This document shows positions 38,189 through 50,199 of a DNA stretch of 64,000 nt, in pieces. The stretch is from Hydractinia symbiolongicarpus (taxonomy: Eukaryota > Cnidaria > Hydrozoa > Anthoathecata > Hydractiniidae), in assembly GCF_029227915.1 (NCBI RefSeq), contig NC_079883.1:13886001-13950000 (forward strand), read 5' to 3'. The translations under genes were made by a program, and so were the position numbers. Position 1 is the first letter of the stretch, and each line of letters opens with the position of its first letter. The notes beneath the pieces were generated by a model that saw only the letters and a program-made list of their open reading frames with translations, was not told the origin of the DNA and searched no databases.

Positions 38189-38668
38189 ATGTTTTCTTTG
38201 AAAATGCTCTTCTTAATTTTCTCTGCAATTCGTTTGTCAGCGCAGGTAATATTGATAACATTTTATATTTCAAAGTTTCAATTTTTAAGTTTAATTTACA
38301 GTTCGTGAAACCATTTTTGTTATTTTTAGGGATCGTATCAACCAACGTGGTGTCAAACTACCGTACTTTTCAAAATGTTTCCATATATTTGCGCAACGAA
38401 CAGCAAAGTGGAAGATATGCTGTTGAAACAACTAGTAAGACGAGAAATAAGTACAAAAGCGAATAAAATGCTACTTCTAGGAAGTGCTACTGTAAAGTCG
38501 AACGAAAAATCAAAGGGAAATGACTCGAAATCTTTTTTAGGGAAATGTAAAGACAACGAAGTTAGCTGTCGCCGAGCAAACAATGATAACGTTAAAACTT
38601 ACAAAGACAAATGTAAGAATGATGACAACAAATGTCAGCGAGTCAAATCGCAGAAGCGACAATATTGA
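38189..38668 (+). CDS. Secreted six-cysteine peptide A7 (family A), intact
   Basis: Exon 1 is 38189-38245 and exon 2 is 38330-38668, with an 84-base phase-0 intron. The precursor is 131 residues. The signal peptide is MFSLKMLFLIFSAIRLSAQ. Cysteines fall at precursor residues 27, 40, 92, 99, 114 and 121 (spacing 12-51-6-14-6). The last four form KCKDNEVSC and KCKNDDNKC. The central 51-residue segment has no Cys and is basic. The conserved phrase is REISTKANKMLLLGSATVKS. All signals are intact. It diverges from the nonsense copy at 34760-35269 and is the counterpart of A4. Confidence 0.85.
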
Positions 38669-38669
38669 G

Positions 38670-39560
38670 AAACTCAAACACGGTAAAACTGGTTGATAAC
38701 TGTTGAGATAAATGACGTTCTTTTCAAAAAAAGCAGATCAAAGTATATTTATTCTAGGGGTTAGTTATAATAGTTTATTGTTATATTTTATTTCTGATTT
38801 AATTGATTTAGGAAATTAAAATGTGTTACTGGTAGTGATAGTATTTACGTTTGCATAAGTTATATTTTATATTATATTTATAATGAGTTCTTTTTCCAAT
38901 TGATGGAATTCAAGGAAAAATACATTTGTATCATAATAATGAATTTTCATTACTTTATTCACATTCTAAGCACAAAGATTCTAACTTTAACAATAAAGAC
39001 AAGAACATGTGTTTCACATAAAATAATAAATGACAGTAAGCATGGTAGAATGTTAGAATATTGCACTTACAGATAGATTTTCAGGGAAAAGCACAAAAAT
39101 AAAGAAGTCATTAGAATCAAAAATGACGTAATCTTGGTAGAACGGTATTCAAGTGTGATATGTATTTTAGCTTTGTGAGAGCTATATCTACTTAGCAATA
39201 CTTTAGTAACCACCTAGTCACCGACAGGTAGTAAATAATTATATAACAATACAACATCTCACAACACTTATACATTCAGGTGTTGCAAAAAATTAACTTT
39301 GTCCAAAAAAATGTAATTATCCCCACAAAGTATGAAATTGTCCAAAAAATCTTTTCTTTCTTTACAAGCTGCTCCGATGAAATTTCGAAAAATTCACAAA
39401 GTTTTAGCACAAAAAAAAACGAAGGCACTCTGTGCTCCGTCCACCCGTCCAATGCATACATATGTGTTAATAAATTTAAAATTATTTTCTTTGCCACAGT
39501 TATTAAAAAAAGAAGAACATTAAAGAAAGACAAAAAAAATCACGAAGACATTAACCTGAA
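38670..39560. repeat. U5 right flank
   Basis: Shortened copy of 7420-8350; the outer border of the palindrome lies near 39450. No gene is seen. Two overlapping frames on opposite strands at 39276-39564 are chance. Confidence 0.5.
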
Positions 39561-39579
39561 ATAAGGTCTATCAATTTTA

Positions 39580-40110
39580 ACAACCAGTTTTAGCGAGTTT
39601 GAGTATTTCAATATTCTCTCGTTCTTGTTATCCCTGCATTTGTTTTTGTAATTTGTTTCACTATTCTTGATTCATACCCTTTCGGCAGAACTTCGGCTAC
39701 AGGTTACTTTGTTGTCTTTACATTTTTTAAAAAGCATTTTAATTCCTTTTCTATCCAGTCGCTTACAAGACTTTCCTTTCGTTTGTCTTCTTAAGTAAAG
39801 CCTGTTTTACCTGTTCTTTCAAATCTACTATGGCCGCTAAGGTAGCACGTCCAAGATTTATAATTTCGTTCGGTTTTTTTATCACCTTATTTGCCAAATC
39901 GTCATACAAATGTGTAGAAAATGTTCACAAAGTGTGGTAGTTCGGCGCCACTTTGGCTAGTGTGATTTCTAAAAACGACAAAAATTGTTGCAAAAATAAT
40001 ACAAATAAACATACTTTCGACGAAAATGTGAAACGTTAAAAGGAAAATGTTATGCGTGTTTGCCTGCGCTGAAAAATCACTTTGCGGAGATAATTTAGAA
40101 AATGTTTTTC
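39580..40110 (-). pseudogene. Family B pseudogene B6
   Basis: Exon 2 keeps the full Cys segment: the minus strand near 39670-39730 reads KKCKDNKVTCSR, and nearer the end KCRDNKNERILK. The exon 1 start codon is ATA and is followed by a stop. The intron begins GCAAACACG. A short deletion lies near 39860-39890. Confidence 0.7.
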
Positions 40111-41398
40111 AAAAAAATATATTTATATTTATTATATTCATAACTTCATACTTAATCAGGCAGGTAGGTTTCTAGTTGTCTTGTTCTTCTTTCTTATTTT
40201 GGTCAACCGTTTCAGTACATACCTTTTCATAAATTTTGAGACAAATAAAAATATATGCGTAAAGAACGGCGGAAAAATGGCGATAAATATGTAAAATACT
40301 GTAGAAAATTAAAAACAAAGAGTAATTATCTTTAAGTTATTTTGTACACTCGACTGCTTTGCTTAGACAACTCATTTATGTCTTTTTGGTAAAAAATGTA
40401 GTCAGTTGCTTAGTTCTCTGTTGCTTAGTTGCTCAGTTCTTAGATATTTATCCTAATATAAATTGAAAACAGATTCTTATATGCACTTTATTATCTCTGT
40501 CTAATCTAAAGTAACTTTGGACACAGGCTGCACCTCGAGTTTGTCACAAACGACATTTTGTTTTTTCTTAGCATTAAGTGATACAATTGATTACGGTCTG
40601 TAACCCCACCAGCACCGGGCATTTTTGCTGTAGTGTAGCACCGAGGGTTTTGAATCATCAAATACTTATGCTCATGTGATGAAAGTTGGCATAGTGGTAG
40701 AAAGTCCAAATACAAAAATATTTAAGGTAGAACATTAATTAAGAGTCTAAAATGTTCATTTCCCTGCTGTTAATAAATACTTATCAATTGCTACTCTTTG
40801 TGTGAGATAAAGAACATCTCATTAAAGGCAACAATATTGTCTTTTTAAAATTTGTAGGGAATCCTGATAGAAAATGCTCTTGTGAGAAAAGTAACATTTT
40901 GAACTTTTACCAAGCTTAAAGTTCCAAACCTGTAATTGTGAATTCTTAAATACATGAAGTTGGACTTATTTAACCGGTAAAAAGTATTGAAACTGCCAAC
41001 ATGTAAACTGAACTGCTGCGTCTTGCTTATTTTCGAACAAAAACTTTTTGGGTTCTACACAACTTTTAATCACAAAAGTAAAAATGTTAGCAAATGTTAG
41101 ACTTTAAACAAGAAAGGAAAATAGTTTACACCAGCCATCAGTTATTTCCCAATAACCACTAAAATTTGACAATGTAAGAAAAATATTTCTTGTTTCCCTA
41201 GAAAATGCTAAGCAAAGTTTGAAACTACAATCTACAGAAAATTAAATCTTTTATCAATTAAAAATTTCCAGAACCGATACACAGGAGAGAAAAAATATCC
41301 TTGCCATCGATTGGAAAGCATTAAGTGTGCAAAGCAATAAAAAAATAATTGTGATGCTCAAAACAACGATTGTGAAAAATATGCAAAGTCAAATATCG

Positions 41399-41620
41399 TG
41401 CTAAGAGCTTAATTTTGCCGTGAAGTTCGTCGTTACAAATACGATTGTTCACACTACCTAACGTTTCGATGTAAAAGAAGATCAACCATTGATTTCATGT
41501 TTGAATTCGTGCTAAGAGCCTATTTTTGCTGCAAAGTTTGTCGTTACAAATACGATTGTTCACACTACCTAACGTTTCGATGTAAAAGAAGATCAATCAT
41601 TGATTTCATGTTTAAATTCG
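41399..41620. repeat. Local tandem duplication, two ~110-base copies
   Basis: Copies 41399-41508 and 41509-41620 share GTGCTAAGAGC at the start and CACTACCTAACGTTTCGATG inside, with a few differences. The other modules lack this sequence. Confidence 0.8.
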
Positions 41621-42059
41621 CATACTCAGACATTTTCACATCTTATATCTTGTTGTAAATGCTTTTACTATGTGTGTGACATTGCCAGTAAAAAAGAAAA
41701 AAGCACACGAACGGTATGATGGGTGTAACAGAAAAAATAACGGGATAAATTTACGACTTACCAAAGCTTCGTATTTTTATCTGTACATTTTTGGATGTTC
41801 TTATTACAAAAAAAATTTATCTATAGCAAAGAAAACAATTTTAACACATTATTGATGGCAATGAAGTGATTAAAATTCATTTTTGTTATATAAAATATTT
41901 TTATCTATCGAGTTGATAAGTCTATACTAAAACTATCGTCGTATTGTCAGTAATACTTGCGGCTTTAAATTTACTGCAAAAATTGGGAAAATATGCTTTT
42001 TTCGTTGAATTGTGCAAGTTGAAAAAAAAAGCATCGCAAAAACCAAAACAATATAGAAC

Positions 42060-42093
42060 CTTGGAGGAAAGAATACGTATTCTTTCCTCCAAG
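42060..42093. repeat. Perfect 34-base palindrome
   Basis: CTTGGAGGAAAGAATAC (42060-42076) is followed without a spacer by its exact reverse complement. Confidence 0.9.
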
Positions 42094-42248
42094 ATAGAAC
42101 TAATGAAAACGTGTATACTATTAATGAAATCAAAAATAAATATAACATTATTATTATGTTAAGCCTTGGAATAAACAAAAATTACAAAAACTTACATACC
42201 TTGTGAGTTGAAGTTTTAGAAAATGTAGAAAATGTTATCAACATTAAC

Positions 42249-42304
42249 CTGCGCTGAAAACTCAATTACGAAAAAGATAAGAAAGGTATTTTAAAGAAAA
42301 GTAT
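42249..42304 (-). pseudogene. Orphan signal-peptide exon relic of family A
   Basis: Counterpart of A1 exon 1 in U6. The donor GTTAATG and the TCAGCGCAG end remain, but the start codon is ATA, an in-frame TAA appears, and one base is missing. No exon 2 is found downstream (42100-42240), so most of the gene is deleted. Confidence 0.65.
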
Positions 42305-42309
42305 TTGTA

Positions 42310-43960
42310 AATATTTTTTTTCTCCCAACTTGATGCTTTATTAGATATGTCTTGCTTTGAAAAGTTGGTTCATAAACTGTTCCTGTACCTAAGTTTTTAC
42401 AGAATTGGTTGGAACATTAAATTAGCCGCGTCACTTTCCGATACAATTTCGAGCAGCGTTCATTTCCTTTTTCCGAGTTCAAAAAGAAATTGAAAAATGT
42501 CAGAACATTATTTTTGGCAATTGAAAATGAATTACTGATTAAAAACATGTTGCTCCTTCTTAATGTTTTCAAGGTCTAGAAAATGCAGGGAAAAATGGTT
42601 TTCGTTTTTCATGTTTTTACGTTTTCTGTTTTAGCGAAGATTTGACATAAATATAACAACTGCACAGTACACATGCGAGGTAAGAGTAAGTGCACAATGA
42701 TTATGCGATAATCAATTAAGGAAAAACATCCACATTTTCCTGTAGAAAAAACAGATCATGCCATGATGCCTTAAAAATTTAGAGAATGCAGGAAAATTTA
42801 TGTGTTATAAAAGCGCGTTTAAGCGTTACCAATGTTGTTTCGAATACGCCGTAATAACACACTTGGTATTTTTGTATGCCTTTCTGTGTAGCCGTGTGAG
42901 AAAATGGCAAATTATATAAACATTTTGAGGCATATACATACATATTAACGAATAGCAAATCAGCAGGGAGATATGTTCATGTAGTAACGCATTCCGAATG
43001 CTAACAAATTCCTCTTTGAATGAATCAGAGTTTTTTCAGATCAAGATCGTTTTATCCTTTTTTAACTATTCTTTTTAACTTTTCTTAAAATGAAATAACT
43101 CTGTAGCTTTGAATATTTTGCTAGACGAAAATCATTAATACATTTTTCAATCTTCCGGAAAATTTATATGTAGGTGCACATCATGGATTTTTCCCTTCCA
43201 CAGTTCGATACTTGGGAAAAATTGAAATAAAAATACTTAGAGAGAAGAGTTGTCAAATATATATCTTTTTCATATAAACATCAATTGTACTAATTCTATT
43301 AAGGTGGAAGAAAAAATGGAAAAAAACAATCCATGTCGTGGGCACGTACAACTTTTATAGTTCTCCCTGTGTGGCCTTTACTTACATCCACGTTATGATT
43401 AACCGGGAATAACATGCTTACTCTGAACTCGGTAAATTTTTCTGAAATTTTCTTTTTGACAAATACCTCCAAAAACACAAACGGGGAGGGAAATACAATA
43501 GAGTTAATATTTTATTAAAAACACTTACGAGAATGGTCTACGTAATTTAAACGAGTGCATAAAATAATATAGAGATGATTCCTTTTTGTTCCATATCTTT
43601 CTACAAGCTTATAGCTAGTAATCGCTAAATTATTAGACAGGCTCTAGAAGAAACATATGTTGCTGTATTTTCTTAATTGATCCTTGTAAAATCCTTATAT
43701 ACCTAGCCTTGTTTCACATTGACATCATGTCTCATTTTGATAAACCTCGAATCGAACGTATACTGTGAAGTTGGTACATTTATGTCAAATCTTTGTTCAA
43801 ATAGAAAACTTAAAACATGAAGAAAAAAAACAATTTTTCTTGAATTTTCTATATTGTTAAAATACTAAGAAGGAAAAGCTACATGTTTATAATTCTTTAT
43901 TTATTTTTAATTGTCAAACAAAGTTTTCCGGCATTTTCCAAATATTTTTTTGATTACGGT
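42310..43960. repeat. Type I divergent spacer in U6
   Basis: Diverged copy of 5100-6800, including a copy of the block with GTGTAGCCGTGTGAGA near 42890. No gene is seen. Confidence 0.5.
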
Positions 43961-43963
43961 AAA

Positions 43964-44040
43964 AGGAAATGAACACTGCCCGAAACTGTATCAGAAAGTG
44001 ACGCGGCTAATTTAATGTTCCTCCCAATCCTATAAATAGG
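43964..44040 (+). promoter_or_regulatory. Core promoter of A8
   Basis: CCTATAAATAGGTAGGTAC with TATA at 44031, preceded by AAAGTGACGCGGC and CGAAACTGTATC. Confidence 0.6.
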
Positions 44041-44130
44041 TAGGTACTGGAACGGCTTATCAACCATCTTTTCAAAGCAAAACATATTTGATTAAGCATC
44101 AAGTTCGGACTGAAATAAATATACACAAAC

Positions 44131-44628
44131 ATGTGTTCTTTGAAAATGCTTATCTTAATTTTCTCCGTAATTCAGTTTTTTGTGCAGGTTAGTATTGACA
44201 ACATTTTCTATCTTAAATTACAGTCCAATATATAAATATTTTTATAGTTTGTGAAACAATTTTGTTTATTTTAGGGATCATACCAACAAACGTGGTGCCG
44301 CAGTAGCATAATTTATAACAAGTTCCCATATATTTGCGTAACGCACAGCAAAGTGGAAGATAGGCAGTTGAAACAACTAGTAAGACGAGAAATAAGTACA
44401 AAAGCGAATAAAATGATACTTCTAGGAAGTGCTACTGTAAAGTCAAACGAAAAATCAAAAGGAAAGGACTCGAAATCTTTTTTAGGGAAATGCAAAGACA
44501 ACGAAAATATTTGTCGCCGAGCAAACAATGAGAATGGTAAAAATCACAAACACAACAATTTCAAAGACAAATGTAAGAATGACGAAAATAATTGTCAGCG
44601 AGTCAAATCGCCGAAGCAACAATATTGA
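44131..44628 (+). CDS. Secreted six-cysteine peptide A8 (family A), intact, longer Cys loop
   Basis: Exon 1 is 44131-44187 and exon 2 is 44275-44628, with an 87-base phase-0 intron. The precursor is 136 residues. The signal peptide is MCSLKMLILIFSVIQFFVQ, which carries an extra Cys inside the signal. The mature chain begins GSYQQTWC. The other cysteines lie in YIC, KCKDNENIC and KCKNDENNC. Five residues are inserted between the fourth and fifth cysteines (a KNHKHNNF stretch), the part of the chain that also varies most in the divergent copy at 62142-62733. It is the only intact A gene of U6. Confidence 0.85.
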
Positions 44629-44639
44629 GAAACTCAAAC

Positions 44640-46200
44640 TTGGTAAAACTGATTCATAAGATGTTGTGAAGAATGGACGTGCTATCTATAAAAAAAAACA
44701 GCTCGAAGTATATTTATTCAAAGGATTAGTTAAAATAATTTAATGTTACATTTATTTATTAATAATTTAATCGATGTAGTGATACTATGTATGTTTTGCA
44801 TAAGTCATATTATTTTTATGGCGAGTTTTCAAATTTACAGAGATTAATGAAAATAGCACTTTTAATTTCCATTCCCGCAACACGTGCCTGAATTGGTCAT
44901 ATATTTGCCAATTTTGCAGTATAGCGTTATCGATATAGACTATGAACTGGATAGAAAAAGAAAATTCATATTAAAGAAGTAACAATGCAATAACCCTGAC
45001 AAAATACGAAATTGTTCGGAACATTTTCCCTTTCTTTACAAGCCCTGATAATAACAAAATTTCCACACTCGTTTACATGGCAAATAAAATTTAGTATATA
45101 TAGGGTATATCGTACATTAGTCTAGTAAAGTCATACTGTCGAAAAGTTCAATTCTCTATTTCAATGTCTTATTTGAATAACCAAACTATATCTTCCTTTC
45201 TTACTATTTCACTTTTGTCCATATTTTTCATTTTAATTAATTTTAACCTAAGTATGCTTCTTCTATACAATGTATTAAGGATTTTCACGCAAACTTAACA
45301 ATGCTAACGCGTGTTCTAGCTTTCATAGATTCAAATTAGCTAACATTAATATGAGAAGATGGGTGGGTTCCATTTCATAGACAGAGTAAAAGACTGCTTG
45401 ACATTAGTCAAGAGCAAAATTGATAATTATTACTAATCTTCTGATTGAGAATATTGAATTTTTTAGTATGGTAAATGTTTAGAGAGATGTACTTTTATAA
45501 GCAGTTCTCTTTTCTTATCATCAAGATCTTTGTCGCCATTTTATGAGACACTTATCAAGGCTACTTATACATACTATTCTTTAATTCGTATAGCTTCCTT
45601 TAAATTACCTGGTAGTAATAACCTATAGACTTTTATGATAAAATGAAAGGTTAAGCATAATGATGAGATTGTTGGGTTATCTATACGGTTATCCATCGTT
45701 TTTAAAAAGGTTCGTTAACAACAATTTTTCGTAAAAACATTTTTAGAATCATTGTGACACTAATGTTGAACTGTTAACTGCATATGGCAACATGGGACTC
45801 TCGTGCGTATAATTTCTGGTGGTATAACCTTTCAGTTGACGAAAATTATTATTCAACAGAGATTTCTTTTCTGAAAACCCCACACATTTGGTGCTCCACA
45901 GTCATTGAGATTTCATGGAGGTATTATTACAATATTTATCGCCAGCTTTTTTCAAACAAGTTTGCTATTTCGAATGTACCTACGATCGCGTTCGCTAGAA
46001 ATGAAGACATTGTGCGATGAAGAATTGGGAAGCTTCAATTTTCATTGCACAATTTGTCTTGTGTTCGGTGTTTTTCTTGACTGAGTTAAGGCCCGCGTGT
46101 TTATTATTGCAAATAAAAAGAGTCATATTTATCATCCCCATACATTACTCCATACGTCTCTCTATATATCTATTTACTATCTGGCGTAATAGCATCTTTA
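44640..46200. repeat. U6 right flank
   Basis: Diverged copy of 7420-9480. The open frame 45784-46020 sits in a block whose counterparts at about 8950, 17210, 23000 and 58490 are not open, so it is not called a gene. Confidence 0.5.
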
Positions 46201-46329
46201 AAAATGCCATTACGCGTAGCAAAGATGGAAATCAAGAATGTTATTTTCGTTAAGGTCTGTGAATTAAAAGACAAACTCATCATACAAATAAGATAATATA
46301 TATAACGTTTATGTAACGTTATATATGTT

Positions 46330-46504
46330 TTATGAATTATAGTATCACGTTGGTTGGTGTGATTCCTAAAATCATCAAAAATTGTTTCACGACCATAAAA
46401 ATGTACATACCGTTGACTGTAAGTGGAAAATTTAAAATAGAAAATATAATCAAAATTAACCTGCGCTGAAGAAAAATTAAGAAAAGTATTTTCAAAAAAA
46501 ACAT
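46330..46504 (-). pseudogene. Family A relic A9
   Basis: Exon 1 (46461-46504) keeps ATG and the LQ-type end but has lost 13 bases. The intron donor and acceptor look normal. Exon 2 (from 46365) reads ESHQPT, then TGA where Trp-Cys should be, because of a small deletion, and soon stops matching. A long minus-strand frame (46170-46583) reads through this relic and is not a real protein. Confidence 0.7.
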
Positions 46505-47940
46505 GTTTGTAGATATTCATGTCACTGCTAACTTGCTGTTTAACTAGATACGTCTTGCTTTGAAAGGATGTTGCGTAAACCATTCCAGTACCTACCTTCT
46601 TATAGGGTTGAGAAGAAACTTAAATTGGGCTCGTCACTTTTCGATACAGCTTCGAGCAACCTTTATTTTCTTTTAGCTCATTCAAAAAATATTCAAGAAA
46701 TGCCGGAAAATGTTTGACAATTAAAAATGAATTGATGAGTAGATAATAACCATGCAACTTTTCCTTCTTAATGTTCTTAAAAATCTAGAGAATGCAGGAA
46801 AAATTGTTTGCCCTCTTTCATGCTTGTACGTTTTTTAATTTAATGAAAATTTGACATAACACTTTTAACTTACGAGTAACAGGTGATTCGAGGGTAATCA
46901 CAACGTGGTACGTTGGCAAGGGTCACACAAAAAGAACTATATTTATATATTATACAAAAATCGTTCAGGAAATAATAACAAAACACCCCACATGTAAACA
47001 CAACGGAACTTTTAACTGAAATGTACAATTTACAACCCTTATTAACTGAACATTTAAAGGTTCTTAATTTCATGATCGAATGAATAGTCTTTAGATGTGA
47101 GAAAAAAAAAACACTAAATTTAAAAACAATCCTGATAAGTAAATTTCTTGTGATTCAATCCCTATAATATTTTTATATGGCATGTCTCGTTTTTTGTCAT
47201 GTTTATGTGAAGTTATAGAAAATTGTCACAGCGCATTTTTTTTTCTTTTTTATAGACATTGATCTATTGATTTTTTTGCTAAGTAAACTAATAATGGACT
47301 ATGGAAAATGTTATAGAAGCGTGTCTTGCGCGCCACTCACATTGCCTAAGCCTCACTGCTGTTGTTTCGAAAACAGAGTAATAACACACTGGCTATCTTT
47401 GTGTGCCTTCCTGTGTAACCGTGCTAGAGGATGGCAAGTTGTCTAAAATGACCTAATGTTGAATATGCATACAAATTATACTTGGCAAAATCAGAAAGTA
47501 GATTTTTTTGTTTCGTCACCCACCACTAAAGTTACCATGTTCCCCTTCGAATACATCACACTTGTTATATTTAGCATTCAGTTACTAAATTTAGTTACTT
47601 CTAGTGACGTGTTCAAGAAATACTTATATGAAATTGAAATCTTTCAATGTTTTTTGTAAATAATTATTTGTTCCGATAATATTGTATGTGATTGTTAAAA
47701 AGTATTTAAATCTATAGCTTTTGAATGGTGACAACATTGTTCCACCTTGCAGAAAGTTTTTATGTAAGTGTGTTTCATAGGATTCACCCTCTTAAAGGGT
47801 TAAAAAAATGAAAATAAAGCTAGTTAGACAGAAGAGTTTTAAAAAACAAATTGTTTTTGAAAGCACATAAACAAGCATCTGTGTTATTAAAATTGTCCTA
47901 ATTCTTCTAAAGTTAAACGTAACAAAGTCTTTTTGTTGAC
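46505..47940. repeat. Left half of the type I divergent spacer in U7
   Basis: Matches 5100-6160. It includes the former promoter of A9 (TATA-like word near 46600, with CGTCACTTTTCGATAC) and the GTGTAACCGTG block near 47410. No gene is seen. Confidence 0.5.
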
Positions 47941-49750
47941 TCTATCGATCAAAAGCAGTTCATGCTAGCCACACACAATATCGTCAAGCTGAAAATAGCA
48001 AGCGCAATATAATTTTACCGACTTTGTTTAGACTGGTCGCACGTAGTAGACCAATCACAAAACTCGATTTTTATGAATAAACAAGCGCGACATGCGGACG
48101 TGCAACGAACAGAGCAACGAAGACCATAGTAGATTAGGGTAGTGTTGCCTAGGTTTGGAGGTCTCTTTTTAACTTTATATTTTCTAGCTTAATACTTTGT
48201 TGATAGGGATACTTCATTGTCATTTTCCATATGTTAACATGAACAACGTTACGTTACATTTATTGTAGCCCATTAATGAACCAAATCGTTCGTCCAAAAT
48301 GATGTAATAAAGGGCTAGCTGGCCAAAGTCAGATGTAACGTTGACAAGTTAGCAAACTAGATATAGGATAAATATCAACTATGCACTTCTAAGAAGGGAA
48401 ATTATACACACTTCTGTTTAACCTAGAAACGAACGAAAAATCAAATTAAGAATATTTTACGCTTCTTGTTTTTAGATGTCTTTAGATAACTGATAATCTG
48501 TGTTTAACATTTCCTTGCAGCTAGGATATGCAAATATTTTCTTGTTAAAGTATTCTTTTTACTATTTTCATGTAAGTTAATTTTGTAAATTAACGAACAA
48601 AAATTCGGTGAATTAACCGAAGTTGGATGAATGTTTTATAGGTTTCAAAGGGCACACCGTTGTAAGGAGTACACAAGGATGTGCATCCAATTCTAGCGTC
48701 GGTCACCAATACTTTTCACAAAGATTTTTTTCTTTGAAATAGAAGCTGCTTGCCAAATGTTTTAGTATGGCGGGTTAACAACAGGTTGTAACCTCTACGT
48801 TTTTATTTCACAGTAAGTTGTGAAAGTATTATTTTTTGAAAAATGCATTAAACACAAAGGACATGCCTCTGCTAAAGACTCTCTTTGATAACCAGCATGG
48901 TAACCTGCACTTAGGCGCTCAAACCGACGTTAACATTCATAGATCCTTCCTTTTCATCCACCTTTTAGAGATTAGTTTATTAATGAATGCAGTCAATATT
49001 TACCATATTTTAAATTATTTATATTTGCAACACAATCCAAGAAAAACTAGCCTCTCTTTTTTTACAATCATCAGCATTTTCACTTTCTTGAAGCAAATTT
49101 ACTTTCAGGAAAGGAAAATATGTAAAAGTTTAGTATCATAATGTACATTTACTTTCAACTCAAGATTTAATTCTGTAAAATCCTTCAGGATTTAGAAACA
49201 TATCAAGTGTTTCAAATGATTTCGGCAGTGTTAGCTAGTGTTTTTTACCTATAACTTTGAAATACTTTGGAGTATTGTTGGAAAAATATGTTTTCATATT
49301 ACATCTTTTGACCGATGTATTTAAATGTTTTGTAGTAATTACGAATTGCTAAGGTGACATGCAAGGAATAAAAGAGAAAACTTTCACATTTTTTTGCAGA
49401 ATCAATTGCAGAATTAAATGTGCAGAAAAATTTCATACTGTATTTTAGATTGCCCGCGACTTTTAAAAAATTTTAGCTTTCAGTTATGTCATTTAGGGAT
49501 CTTTTTATTATTGTAAGTTTCCGCGCACCAGCTGTAATACTTCCTAATTTGGCTACATTGTAAGAAAATGTTGCTTTGTTGTAATTTATGGTGAAGGAAT
49601 ACATCCATATAATTTGAATTATTCGAAGCATTTATAACTGCATTAGCGCCTATTTACGCTATATTTTTTTAATTTTTTCTATTGATTTTAATGTCATTCT
49701 TTTTGAAAAAGGAAAGAAAACTGAAGTGTGGAAGATTAGTTGCTTACTTC

Positions 49751-49780
49751 ATGCAAATTATTTAATAAAATAATTTGCAT
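49751..49780. repeat. Inverted repeat of an octamer-type word
   Basis: ATGCAAATTATT (49751-49762) and its exact reverse complement (49769-49780) flank six bases. ATGCAAAT is the classical POU-factor octamer; any role here is only inferred. Confidence 0.6.
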
Positions 49781-50199
49781 AATAATAAAAACTTTGACAG
49801 TTGCCCTATGATAAATTCATTGTGGGTTTTTAATTAGCCATAGTAAAATTATTTGAATAAAGACGTTTAACCCAGGTTAGTGATACCAACAAAGCAAAGG
49901 AAAAACAAATATTGTATTTTGGTATAAAAAAAATAAATACCAACAAACGCTTTAAAAGATCTTAATTCACACATTTATATATAGAATTCATCTATATTTT
50001 TGGGCAATTAGATTTTTCAAAACACTGTATCGTAATTTGTGGCTAAAGTGGCTAATTTTTACTTCGCGTTCCCTTAGTGTTTTCAAAAAGGTTGGTCCTT
50101 TAGGCTTCTATGTTGGTTTTTAATTTACTTTACTTTCTTAGTGAAATTGAGATGATTATTTCGTGAAAATGACATGCTTTTGCCATTAAAGTTAAAACC

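Larger units (their letters stand above)
30240..39560. repeat. Module U5 (loop and right palindrome arm)
   Basis: Forward module: B5 (-), spacer, A6 (-), A7 (+), flank. The junction with U4 at 30100-30240 carries a reversed piece of the right flank (counterpart 39250-39400). The palindrome loop is thus about 2.4 kb and contains B5. Confidence 0.8.
40111..42240. repeat. U6 spacer
   Basis: Worn copy of the 860-4480 spacer. It contains a local 110-base tandem duplication (41399-41620) and a perfect 34-base palindrome (42060-42093). No gene is seen. Confidence 0.5.
39570..46200. repeat. Module U6
   Basis: Forward module, more diverged than U1-U5: B6 (-), spacer, exon 1 relic (-) at 42249-42304, A8 (+), right flank to about 46200. 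The central spacer is of type I. Confidence 0.75.

Noticed and set aside
46170-46583. 137-codon minus frame, one of the longest in the window
   Set aside because: It runs through exon 1, intron and truncated exon 2 of a dead family A copy, so it is a chance read-through.
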